Below, one piece after another: positions 23,192 through 33,400 of a stretch of 64,000 nt of DNA. Every line of letters starts with the position of its first letter. The stretch's first letter is position 1. The position numbers and the translations under genes were made by a program. Below the pieces are notes generated by a model that had not been told where the DNA came from, ran no database searches, and saw only the letters and a program-made list of their open reading frames with translations. The DNA comes from Lactuca virosa (lineage: Eukaryota > Streptophyta > Magnoliopsida > Asterales > Asteraceae): positions 248,099,902 through 248,163,901 of the forward strand of contig CAKMRJ010005523.1 of NCBI GenBank assembly GCA_928212115.1, written 5' to 3'.

Positions 23192-25018
23192 CTAACTACT
23201 AAATCTAATATCATCCTTCAGCCCTATGCTCCGAGCATGCTGGAGATGCTTAACCCGAGTCAGTCCCTTCGTGAGGGGATCTGCTGGATTCTCATCCGAT
23301 GATACCCTCTTTGCCACGAGGAGTCCTTCTTCTATTCGATGTCTGATGAAATGGTATTTTCTGTCGATGTGTCTGGATCTCCCGTGATCCCTTGGTTCCT
23401 TGGCTAAGGCAACTGCACTTTCACTATCACAGAAAATTTCCATTGGCTCTTTAATAGCTGGTACAACTCCAAGGTCTCCAATGAAGTTCTTCAGCCATAT
23501 CGCCTCCTTTGCTGCCTCGCTAGCTGCTATATACTCTGATTCGCAAGTTGAATCAGCCACTGTCTCTTGCTTGGAACTCTTCCAAGAAATTGCTCCTCCA
23601 TTTAAGGTAAAGACCCAGCCTGACTGAGAGCGGAAATTATCCCTATCAGTCTGAAAGCTAGCATCACTATACCCTACAACTCTCAAGTCTTCACTCCCAC
23701 CGAGGGTAAGGACCCAGTCCTTAGTCCTCCGTAGGTACTTGAGGATATTCTTTACCGCAGTCCAGTGTGCCTTGCCAGGGTTCCCCTGATACCTGCTAAC
23801 CATGCTCAAAGCAAAGGCTACATCAGGTCGAGTACACGTCATAGCATACATGATCGATCCTACAGCCGAAGCATAAGGTATTCGACTCATTTCTGCTATC
23901 TCAGCCTCAGTACTAGGGCTTTGTGTCTTACTCAATCTGGCGTTACTCTGGATGGGTAACTCTCCTTTCTTGGAGTCCTGCATGCCGAATCTCTTCAACA
24001 CCTTATCCAAGTAGGTACTCTGACTAAGTCCAATTAGTCTTTTACTCCGGTCTCTCAAGATCCTTATCCCTAGAATATAGGCAGCTTCTCCTAGGTCCTT
24101 CATAGAGAAACACTTCCCAAGCCAGGACTTAACTTCCTGCAGAGTTGGGATGTCATTTCCTATGAGTAGTATGTCATCCACATACAATACCAAAAAGCTA
24201 ACTATACTCCCACTAGCCTTGACATATACACAAGATTCATCTTCACTCCTAGAAAAGCCAAATTCCTTGACTTTCTCATCAAAGCAAAGATTCCATCTGC
24301 GAGGTGCTTGCTTTAACCCATAAATGGATTTCTCAAGCTTACACACTCTATTAGGGTACTCTGTGTTGACAAAACCCTCTGGCTGACTCATGTAAACATC
24401 CTCAGCCAACTTTCCATTAAGGAAAGCGGTTTTGACATCCATTTGCCATATTTCATAGTCATGAAATGCGGCTATGGCTAACAGAACCCTAATAGACTTA
24501 ATCTTGGCCACTGGAGAAAAGGTCTCATCATAATCAACTCCCGGAGTTTGTGAGAAACCCTTTGCAACCAGTCGTGCCTTATAAGTGTGTACATTACCAT
24601 CCATGTCGGTCTTCTTCTTGAAGATCCATTTGCACCCTACAGTCTTACGACCTGGTACATTCTCAACCAAGTTCCAAACTTGATTGTCATACATGGACTG
24701 TATCTCGCTGTCCATTGCCTCTTTCCACTTGGCTGACTCAGGGCCTGCCATGGCTTCCGCGTAACTGTTAGGTTCATCCAGACCTATCAGTGTCTCATCA
24801 CTGATAAGTGTATCACCTTCCGCAGTAATATGGAATCCATAGTAATGCTCAGGTGCATTCCTAACCCTTGTGGAACGCCTCAGAGGTACAGACTTGTCAA
24901 TTGGCTCAACAGAAGTTTCCTCCTCAAGTTGAGTGCTAGGGTTTGAAGTTCCTTCACCACTTGACTCTTGAATTTCTTCAAGGTCAACTTGCCTCCCACT
25001 GTCTCCTTGGCTTATGAA
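23192..25018 (-). CDS. reverse transcriptase and RNase H of element C
   Basis: Open on the - strand from just after a frameshift at the AG run (25019-25030) to the stop at 23192. The first about 90 codons are the acidic integrase tail/linker (PLRRSTRVRNAPEHYYGFH). RT then runs WKEAMDSEIQSMYDNQVW, GCKWIFKKKTDMDG, KARLVAKGFSQTPGVDY, WQMDVKTAFLNGKL, YGLKQAPRRWN and the catalytic LYVDDILLIGND. RNase H has YSDASFQTD, CESEYIAASEAAKEAIW and FCDSESAVALA, and ends RHRIEEGLL and ADPLTKGL. All catalytic residues are present. It has no start of its own and is the second half of the Gag-Pol polyprotein. Confidence 0.9.
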   Translation of the reverse strand, partial: FISQGDSGRQVDLEEIQESSGEGTSNPSTQLEEETSVEPIDKSVPLRRSTRVRNAPEHYYGFHITAEGDTLISDETLIGLDEPNSYAEAMAGPESAKWKEAMDSEIQSMYDNQVWNLVENVPGRKTVGCKWIFKKKTDMDGNVHTYKARLVAKGFSQTPGVDYDETFSPVAKIKSIRVLLAIAAFHDYEIWQMDVKTAFLNGKLAEDVYMSQPEGFVNTEYPNRVCKLEKSIYGLKQAPRRWNLCFDEKVKEFGFSRSEDESCVYVKASGSIVSFLVLYVDDILLIGNDIPTLQEVKSWLGKCFSMKDLGEAAYILGIRILRDRSKRLIGLSQSTYLDKVLKRFGMQDSKKGELPIQSNARLSKTQSPSTEAEIAEMSRIPYASAVGSIMYAMTCTRPDVAFALSMVSRYQGNPGKAHWTAVKNILKYLRRTKDWVLTLGGSEDLRVVGYSDASFQTDRDNFRSQSGWVFTLNGGAISWKSSKQETVADSTCESEYIAASEAAKEAIWLKNFIGDLGVVPAIKEPMEIFCDSESAVALAKEPRDHGRSRHIDRKYHFIRHRIEEGLLVAKRVSSDENPADPLTKGLTRVKHLQHARSIGLKDDIRFSS

Positions 25019-27237
25019 CTCTCTCTCTCTCGAAAGAAAGCCCTCCTAGCTACAAAGACCACATTCTCACTAGGTCTGTAGAAGAGGTAACCAAAGGATT
25101 TCTGTGGGTAGCCGATGAAAATACACCTCTCACTTCGAGGTTCGAGCTTATCATGAGTCTCGCGTCTCACGAAAGCCTCGCAACCCCAAATCTTAATGTG
25201 GTCTAGTTTGGGTACTTTACCAGTCCACATCTCATGAGGAGTTTTGGCAACTTTCTTTGTGGGAACTAGATTAAGGATATGGGCGGCAGTCTCTAAGGCA
25301 TACCCCCAAAATGAGATTGGTAGCGAAGCTCGACTCATCATGGAACGAACCATATCCAACAAGGTTCGATTACGCCTCTCAGCTACACCATTCAACTGCG
25401 GTGTCCTGGGAGGTGTCAATTGTGAGACAATCCCACATTCCCTAAGATAGTCGAGGAACTCTGAACTAAGATACTCACCACCTCGATCGGATCGAAGCAT
25501 CTTAATGTTCCTGCCCAATTGATTCTCGACTTCCTTTTTAAACTCTTTAAACCTCTCAAAAGTCTCTGACTTATGCTTGATTAAGTAGACATATCCATAT
25601 CTACTGTAATCATCAGTAAAAGTCAAATAATAACGATTAGCATCCCTTGTGGCATGTTTGAAGGGCCCACACACATCCGTGTGTATAAGATCCAACAAAC
25701 CTTCACCCCTCTCACAAGAACCTGTGAAGGGTGACTTTGTCATTTTTCCAAGTAAGCATGATTCGCAACTATCATCTGACTTTAGGTCAAATGACTCCAA
25801 TACTCCATCCTTTTGGAGTTGGCCTATGCGTTTCTTGCTTATATGTCCAAGACGACAATGCCATAATGATGCTTTATCCAAGTTATTATCATTAACAGAA
25901 TCAATACACAATACATTATTTCCTAAGTTATCAACCACAGATACAGTTTCATACACACCATCACAAGGTAATGCTTTAAAATAAAGAACATTATTAAAGA
26001 AAGCATTAATCGAACCAACTTCATTATCAAATGAAAAGGTGAAACCTTGTTTATACAATGCATGAAAGGAAATAATATTTCTTGCCATTTCTGGCGAATA
26101 ACAACATTTATTCAAATCTAAACTAAACCCACTACTTAGCGATAAAGTATAAACTCCAATCTTGGTGACAGGTAAAGCTTTCCTATTCCCCATGATTAAG
26201 TTTATTCTTCCATGCTCCACATTCTCACTTCTTCTTAGTCCCTGCAAATCAGAACAGATATGAATACCACAACCGGTATCAAGGACCCAAGAGTTAGAAT
26301 GGGGTGAGTTATTAGATAAGATAGTGTAAATACCTGCATGGTTGGGTTTAACTTTCCCATCCTTCACATCTTGCTGGTACTTTGGGCAGTTCCGCTTCCA
26401 ATGTGACTTTTCATGGCAATAGAAGCATTCAGCCTCTTTAGGGTCAGAAGAAGGAGTGACAAAACCTTTCTTGGTTCCACTTGAAGAAGAGCCATCAAGG
26501 GTCCTAGCCTTGGTACCCTTCGAAGAGCTCTTCCTCTTCTTCCCTCTACCTTTCCCGATTGCCAAAACCGGGGCGGAGTTTGGAGTAGGAGTGTTAACAA
26601 CCGACTTACCCTTAAGACCTGTTTCTGCGGTCTTGAGGAGTCCCTGAAGTTTGCTGAGTGTGACCTCTTCCTTATTCATGTGATATGTCATGCGGAATTG
26701 ATCATAGCACGATGGTAAGGAGTGCAAAATGATATCTATTGCAAGCTCCTCAGGGAAGTTCACATTAAGCTTCAGCAACCGATCCACATACCTTTGCATT
26801 TTCTGCATGTGGCTCGTGACGGATTCCCCGTCCTTCATCATGGTTGTTATGATAGAGCATATGATTTCATACCTCTCTTGTCGTGCACTTTGATGGTATC
26901 TTTCCATCAGATCTTGGTGCATTTCAAAAGGGTAGAAGTCCTCATAGGACTTTTGGAGTTCCGCTGTCATGGTGGCCAACATGATGCATGCCACTTTTGT
27001 AGCATCCCTTTCATGTGCCCGGAAGTCAGCGATCTCCTGGGGAGTTGCAGTGGTCTCATCAATCTCCTTAAGCTCCTTGTCAAGGACATATTCTTTGTCC
27101 TCGTAGCGGGTAATCATCCTGATGTTTCTGATCCATTCATTGAAGTTGGATCCATCAAAAGTGACTTTCCCACACAAGTTCATAAGGGTAAAGGAGCCAT
27201 TAGGATTAGAGCCAGAAGCAGCATTGTTTGAAGACAT
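25012..27237 (-). CDS. gag-protease-integrase of element C
   Basis: 741 codons from the ATG at 27235-27237. Residues about 25-200 are a UBN2-type Gag domain. The CCHC knuckle CFYCHEKSHWKRNC is at 271-284. The protease active site DTG (WVLDTGCGIHICSD) is at about 320. The pre-integrase Zn region has LWHCRLGHISKKRIGQL and CESCLLGK. The integrase core has LIHTDVCGP, LRSDRGGEY and GVAERRNRT, giving an intact D-D-E. The frame then ends prematurely (RERESS, TAA): one extra AG unit in the (AG)6 run at 25019-25030 shifts it by two bases. TTTCAG stands directly before the ATG. Confidence 0.93.
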   Translation of the reverse strand: MSSNNAASGSNPNGSFTLMNLCGKVTFDGSNFNEWIRNIRMITRYEDKEYVLDKELKEIDETTATPQEIADFRAHERDATKVACIMLATMTAELQKSYEDFYPFEMHQDLMERYHQSARQERYEIICSIITTMMKDGESVTSHMQKMQRYVDRLLKLNVNFPEELAIDIILHSLPSCYDQFRMTYHMNKEEVTLSKLQGLLKTAETGLKGKSVVNTPTPNSAPVLAIGKGRGKKRKSSSKGTKARTLDGSSSSGTKKGFVTPSSDPKEAECFYCHEKSHWKRNCPKYQQDVKDGKVKPNHAGIYTILSNNSPHSNSWVLDTGCGIHICSDLQGLRRSENVEHGRINLIMGNRKALPVTKIGVYTLSLSSGFSLDLNKCCYSPEMARNIISFHALYKQGFTFSFDNEVGSINAFFNNVLYFKALPCDGVYETVSVVDNLGNNVLCIDSVNDNNLDKASLWHCRLGHISKKRIGQLQKDGVLESFDLKSDDSCESCLLGKMTKSPFTGSCERGEGLLDLIHTDVCGPFKHATRDANRYYLTFTDDYSRYGYVYLIKHKSETFERFKEFKKEVENQLGRNIKMLRSDRGGEYLSSEFLDYLRECGIVSQLTPPRTPQLNGVAERRNRTLLDMVRSMMSRASLPISFWGYALETAAHILNLVPTKKVAKTPHEMWTGKVPKLDHIKIWGCEAFVRRETHDKLEPRSERCIFIGYPQKSFGYLFYRPSENVVFVARRAFFRERESS

Positions 27238-28661
27238 CTGAAAGAAGAGAACAAGATTAGTTTAGATATTAAGAGAGTCCTTAATAAAACACCCAAATGT
27301 AATATTAAGGCTAGGATCCAATCACAATATATTATAACTTAGAAGAGGTATGCCGTAATCCAAGCTATAACATATTTGAAAGGTAGGTGAATGACGATTC
27401 ACCAATTTCCACCATGAAAAACGAAATATAAATATTAGGTTTTTAATTGGTTCTTAGAAATTCCTAGATTCTTTTGAGATTCAATGAACTTTTCAAAGGC
27501 ATGTTTCAATCTCGAGTGTGCCCTCCAAGTTTTGTGACTGGGATACCGAGGATCACAAAACGAGGTGTGAAGTAACCATGCAAATCACTTGGTACCCTCA
27601 ATGTTTATCACTCAATCGATGTGCCGGTTAACCACACACGCTCCACCGATGCTATAAAACCTTAAGTCACCCTTTACCTACCTTGTTAAGTCCAAGTTAG
27701 TGTGCCGGTTAACCACACACGCTCCACCAACGACTTAAACAAAGTGTAAAGTGTAATTTCATGGATTAGCACCTTATTCACATTTTCCTAAAGTAACTAA
27801 GATTGGGAATTTAATAAAAGCATTTAGTTACTTTATAATATTCATCATACTTTTAATGAGAATTTATAAGTCCTTGTCCTACCCGTTCGGCTAACGACCC
27901 TCCACCGATCAAGGAAGCGGTGGGTGAGAGTGGACACCCATTAAGTTGCCATTTTATAGGCAACAACCTTATACCCCCCTTATAGACCGGCTTCGTGAAT
28001 GAGGCGTACTAGCGGTAAGACGACTTGACGTTATACATATATATATTAGTAACTTATAATATTATAAAGTATAAGGGTTGAATTTTAACTTTTAAAATTC
28101 TAAGGGTTGGAACTAAAGTTTTAATCAAGACTTTACATGTTCCAAAACTTGAGGGCAAGTTTTGTAAACTTCCAAAACTTTTCATTTCTTATAACTTATG
28201 AATTAATTGAGTAATAAAAATGAAGACTCTTCATTTTTATAACTCTTGTGTTCTTTTAATGGCTTTAATAAAAGTGAGACTTTTGGTTTTCCATAACTTG
28301 AGGACAAGTTATGGACTCCATTAAAACACATTATGATCATGAATTAAACTACCATGAAGGTTACAAACAATTCCTATGATCATCTAATCTTCATAAGTTC
28401 AAGAACATGAATATGAACACTTTCAAGAATCAAAAATTACACTTAAAAAAAACTTGTAATTTTAATAATTGCCATTGTAAATGGATTAGCATAAACATTA
28501 CACCATCTAAAACAAGCTTTAAAACATCAAAACAGTTTAGGGTAATGTTTCTAGTCCATTTCCAGCAACAAATGTGCAAACTTTCATACGAGCAGAAAAC
28601 AGAAAAACGATTTTTTTTTCAAGCTGTTTGCACACAAAAAAAAAAAAAAACAAACAAACCT
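27238..28661 (-). other. 5' leader of element C (possible intron)
   Basis: 1.42-kb AT-rich leader between primer site and gag. It contains two copies of a hairpin motif whose loop is the palindrome GGTTAACC (27626-27633 and 27707-27714). It starts downstream of a GTAAGT donor-like site in the LTR (28840 downwards) and ends with a pyrimidine tract and CAG at the gag ATG. No ORF. Confidence 0.7.
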
Positions 28662-28663
28662 AG

Positions 28664-28675
28664 GCTTTGATACCA
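28664..28675 (-). promoter_or_regulatory. primer-binding site of element C
   Basis: The - strand reads TGGTATCAAAGC, the initiator-Met tRNA complement with one mismatch (A for G); C' has the perfect TGGTATCAGAGC. Confidence 0.8.
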
Positions 28676-28676
28676 C

Positions 28677-29449
28677 TGATGGGTTTTGAGCATTCTAACA
28701 CTTCCTAAGTGTACATGCAACCCTAATAACCTTGGATCTATGTTTGTCTAATAATCATGCAAAGTTGAATTCCAAGGTTATATTCCTATCTAGCATACAT
28801 GGGGAACATTTTAACTTGAATGAAAGATAGAATAACTTACCTTGTTGTTGATTATGATCCTTGAAACCTTGTGAGCCTAGCACCCCAAGTGTGATGCCTC
28901 AAATGCTTCACACAACACCAAATGCAAAGGAGTAAACTTTGAGAGAATTTTACACTTGCAAAATCGGCTCTAGCCCTCTTGTTTCTTAGTGTAGCCAATT
29001 TTGGTGGAGAATGAGTTTCTTATATAGTGTTGACACATCTAGGGTTACACCATGTAAACCCTAATGTGTCATGACTCTTCATTTCCATGACCCATGGGTT
29101 TGTAACTCCCATGGAGCATCCATGGAGCATCCTATGGGTGGAACCCAACTTGATAATCCATGGAGCCTCTTAGCCCACTATATAAGATATGGAAGATTTA
29201 CATAATCTACCCATATATTTAATTAGTTATCTTTTGATCACTTAATTAATTCTAAATTAATTCTTGATCAAACTAATTAAATAATATTATTAATATATTA
29301 GAACTTATAATATATTAATAAACCATAAGTGTTATTTCTCTCATTTTAGTTTATCCAATTGCATGGTGCCATGCAACGCAAATGGACCATGCCGGGTCGG
29401 GTCAAGTACATACCAGAAATAGTTATGGACTTAGACACCTTATCCAACA
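28677..29449 (-). repeat. 5' LTR of element C
   Basis: 773 bp, almost identical to 21584-22357. It carries CAAG/GTAAGTTATT in the sense direction at 28836-28844, a consensus-like splice donor. Confidence 0.95.
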
Positions 29450-29731
29450 ACAAGAACTTTGAAGCATGTGGAACAACCACCTGGCTTCATAAACGATAGA
29501 TATCCCAATCACTGTTATATTCTAGACAAAGCAGTCTATGGTCTGAAGCAAGCTCCAAGAGCCTGGTAGGAAAGTCTTACTCGTTTTTTGAAACAGGCTA
29601 AATTCAAACAAGGTTCGGTCGACCCAACCTGCTTTCACAAGAAAGATGGTGACAACTTAATGATTGTCCAAATCTACGTTGATGACATCATTTTTAGATC
29701 AACTAACCCCATCTTAACTGCTAAATTCTGA
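29450..29731 (+). pseudogene. RT middle part of element B' after the C insertion
   Basis: Resumes with the duplicated ACAAG and AACTTTGAA, then jumps to EQPPGF: about 60-80 bp encoding FQMDVKYAFLNGELEE in element B are missing. VYGLKQAPRAW, the catalytic QIYVDDIIFRS and a TGA at 29729-29731 follow. The TGA is at the same codon as in B. Confidence 0.8.
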
Positions 29732-30452
29732 AAGTTGATGGAAACGAAATTTGAGATGAGCTCAATGGGTCCGATTAACTTTTTTCTTGGATTGAATATA
29801 AGACAGATTCAGGAAGGTATCTTCATTAATCAGGAGGCTTATACAAATACCTTGCTTGCTAAGTTTGGAATGATGGGAGACTTAAAGGTGAAGGTTCCAG
29901 TGGCATTCGGAACGGAACTCACTCAATCTCTGGAAAAACCCGCTGCAGATATGACACTCTATCGTCAAATGATAGGTTCTCTAATGTATCTTACAACGAG
30001 TGGACCATATATCATGTTTTCCGTTTGTTGTTGTGCTAGATTTCAGGCAAATCCACGTGAACCTCACATGATCGTGGTTAAGAACAAATTCCGGTATCTC
30101 AAACGAACATCTACACTTGAAATATGGTACCCGCCAAAATCTGGTTTCTTTGTTCAAGCATTTTCGGATGCTGATCTAGGAGGATGTGGTTTGGATCGAA
30201 AAAGTACAACTGGAGGATGTCAATTTCTTGATGGCAAACTCGTCAGTTGGCAATCTAAAAAGCAAACTTGTGTTTCCTTGTCAACAGCTGAGGCTGAAAA
30301 TATTGCTGCTGCCTCATGCACTTCCCAGGTTATATGGATTCAAAGTCAACTTCTTGACTATGGCCTGAATATGAAACGAATCCCATTATATTGTGACTCC
30401 GAAAGTGCCATTCGTATTTGTCACAATCCAGTGCAACACTCCAAAACGAAAC
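29732..30452 (+). pseudogene. RT tail and RNase H N-terminus of element B'
   Basis: Open for about 240 codons: METKFEMSSMGPINFFLGL, GSLMYLTTSG, RNase H FSDADLGGCGLDRKST, AEAENIAAASC (Tyr replaced by Asn after the catalytic Glu) and YCDSESAIRICHNPV. It is cut at 30452 by solo LTR D; the remaining residues resume at 34964. Confidence 0.85.
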
Positions 30453-33400
30453 TGTCACACCCCGCTAAAGCGGAAACACGAGGCATGGCAGTATAAAGGG
30501 TTTCATAGCAAAAGTTAAAAGACAACACCAACCATAGTATTAAAAATCATTACAAATTTACAATGGGTTTGAACAACTTTTAAAAGAAATTACAATGTAA
30601 ATTGAAATACAACACATGCGAATGCTCCTAAAAGTGAAGTATCCCTAAGTGCCACTTAATGATGATTCCACTTAAAACGAGTTGGTGAGTTCACAAGTTA
30701 AAAATAATGTTGGTTTCATGAATCGAAATCAAAGATTTGATATAAGTTTCCATAGATAAAAATATATTGCTAAAATGAGTAAATAAGTTTATATAAACAA
30801 AGTTCGTTGTCAGCATGAGAGATAAAGTATGTTGCCTAAATGAGATGCAACGTTTATATTCTCATGGGAAATAAAGTTTGTTACTAAAATGAGTAAACAA
30901 GTTTTATTGCTATAATGAGAAATCAAGTTCATTGCTACAAGGAGCAAACAGTTTGTTACTATAAGAAGCAACCAAGTTTGTTGCTAAAACAAGTAAATAA
31001 GTATTTAGTAACAAAAGTTCGTTGTTATAATGAGATACAAAGTTTATTGCTATAATGAGAAACAAAGTTCATTGTCACAAGGAGCAAACAAGTTTGTTAC
31101 TATAAGAAGCAACCAAGTTTGTTGCTAAAACAAGTAAATAAGTATTTAGTAACAAAAGTTTGTTGTTATAATGAGATACAAAGTTTATTGCTATAATGAG
31201 AAACAAAGTTCATTGCTATAATTAATAAACGAGTTTGTATGTGTATGAGCAAACAATGAGTTCCCAACCAAGCCTATGACTGATGCCCTATCAAGATCTA
31301 TGCTTATCGTTCCATAGATTATATGGTATCATGCACTCAAGCAATCGGACGAGTGAGGAGATGTCAATTCCTAATAGCGCTATCCACAATGACCATTGGC
31401 TCAAAGAGTTAATGGTTGGAGTAAAGTATAAGGGAAGGGACTTAAGACGATAAGTTCTCATGTTCCGTGTTGCATAGACATACATAGCAGAATATAGCAA
31501 ATTATAGCAAAATATAGCAATCGAGTTTGATACGAATCAATTTAAATACAACGAACAATAAATAGTTTTTCGGACATGCTTTTCCACCCCAAAACATAAA
31601 ACCCGAAAACAGGGGAGTGCGTGAATACTCACAATGCATTGAGATGATGCAAATGGTGCCTTGAACTACGTTCCACGTGTACCACTACCAATTCCTACAA
31701 TAATGGTATTCGCTAGTGAGTCTCTAATCGAAATCTAACACTAGTATACTTACTACTACAATAGAATTATGCCAATATTATGTCAAAATTTAATATTGAT
31801 AAGTTACAAACAATTTTCTGTGAAAATTAAGTTTCAATGAATCAATTGTTATATAACAATTTAAGTGGAAAATTATCATTATTGAAATGTTAATATTTAA
31901 CATTTTAAATGGTGTTCTAATGATTTAATATTCAAAAACTAAATAAATTTAGTTCTAAAATTTCTCAAACTTTGCATTTCAGTTTTAATTGAAGTCAAAG
32001 ACATTAAGATAAATTTTCTTGAATTTTTGATTTGTCTAACTATTTTTCACGATTTTAGTTTCTTGAATAACCATAAAATCATGAAAAATAATAAACAGTT
32101 AATAAAAATTACCAAACTTCAGATTTTGGTTCTAATCACATTAAAAGACTTCCAGATAAATTTTCATGGATTATAGATATGTATAACCATTTTTCTTATA
32201 TTTAATTCTCTAAATAGATAAAAATTCATGAAAAATAGAAATCAGTTAAGAAAATACCCCAAACTTTTTATAATATTGCCATTACACATACTTAAGCTGG
32301 GAAAAATATAAAAATGAGTTTCTAAACTGTTTAACCCAATTTTATGATTTTTATGTATTTGTTCTAATAAAAATGGGCATAAATAGAAAACAGATTCCAA
32401 AATTACCCAAACTTTTTGTAATACTGTTATTAAACATTATTAAGCTGGAAAAAATATAAAAATGGATTTATAAACTGTTTAACCCAATTTTATACTTTTT
32501 GTGCATTTATTCTAATAAAAGTGGATTTAAGTGTATTTAATCTTCGGAAAAAAGATGAAAAATAGCATACAGAAGAGAAAAATTATCAAAAGTTTTATGT
32601 AGCATCCTAATATATTATAAGGTGTTCTAGTAAATTTTCATGAATTTTGGATGAGTAAAACTAGTTTTCCTGTTTTTAGTCCATTATAAACACAAAAAAT
32701 CATGAAAAATAGATATGCATTTTGAAAAATTCCCAAAATATTTTCCTGAGTCTTCCACATAGGGTAGAAGCTGCAAAAATTATTAGATACCCTTTTTATA
32801 TTCCCTAATGCAGTTTTATGATTTATTAGAGCTAAACAAAAAGAAAATTAAAAACCATATTAAACAGTAACAAAAGTCATTTAAACTTCATGGGAGATGT
32901 TTAATAACTTAAAGGATCATCCAAGAATTTTTCCAGAATTTATTTACTAGTGTAAGTATTTTATATGATTTAACACTCTATTTTCTTATTATTTTCATGT
33001 AAAAATAAAGAAAATATATATTGAGCTGAAAATTTCCAGAATGCATCTTCATACAATTTTAATAACAATGAAAAATTGTTTTCTTATTTTTGATGTCGAA
33101 AAACATGCCTAAAGGCTCAATAAATTATAGAGAAAACTTGGTTCTTGTGATTTTGGTAAAGATTATTGATGTTACTTTGAGAATTTTTGCAACATGTTCC
33201 AAAGACTTTTGAATCAATATCTTTTTATACCTCTTAATACATGATGTTAAGAGTTCAAAATAGTTTTTGAATGATTTTTAGTGATGAATAAGTCCTTTGA
33301 ACATGCAACACAAAACAAATGTTCATAAGGAAAGTGCTGTTTGAGCAACAGTTGTGTAAAAATTGTTAAAAATCGAAATGTTGGAAATTTCCAGTGAGGT

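Larger units (their letters stand above)
21584..29449 (-). mobile_element. Copia element C, - strand, full length and nearly intact
   Basis: 7866-bp element with LTRs at 21584-22357 and 28677-29449 and a perfect 5-bp target duplication ACAAG (21579-21583 and 29450-29454). Contains polypurine tract, primer site, gag, protease, integrase, RT and RNase H. The two LTRs differ at only 6 substitutions and one 1-bp indel by my reading, so insertion is recent. A single frameshift breaks the polyprotein. The copia lineage is not SIRE; I do not assign it further. Confidence 0.95.

Noticed and set aside
26722..27231. 169-codon + strand ORF
   Set aside because: Exact antisense of the conserved gag of element C; no independent homology.
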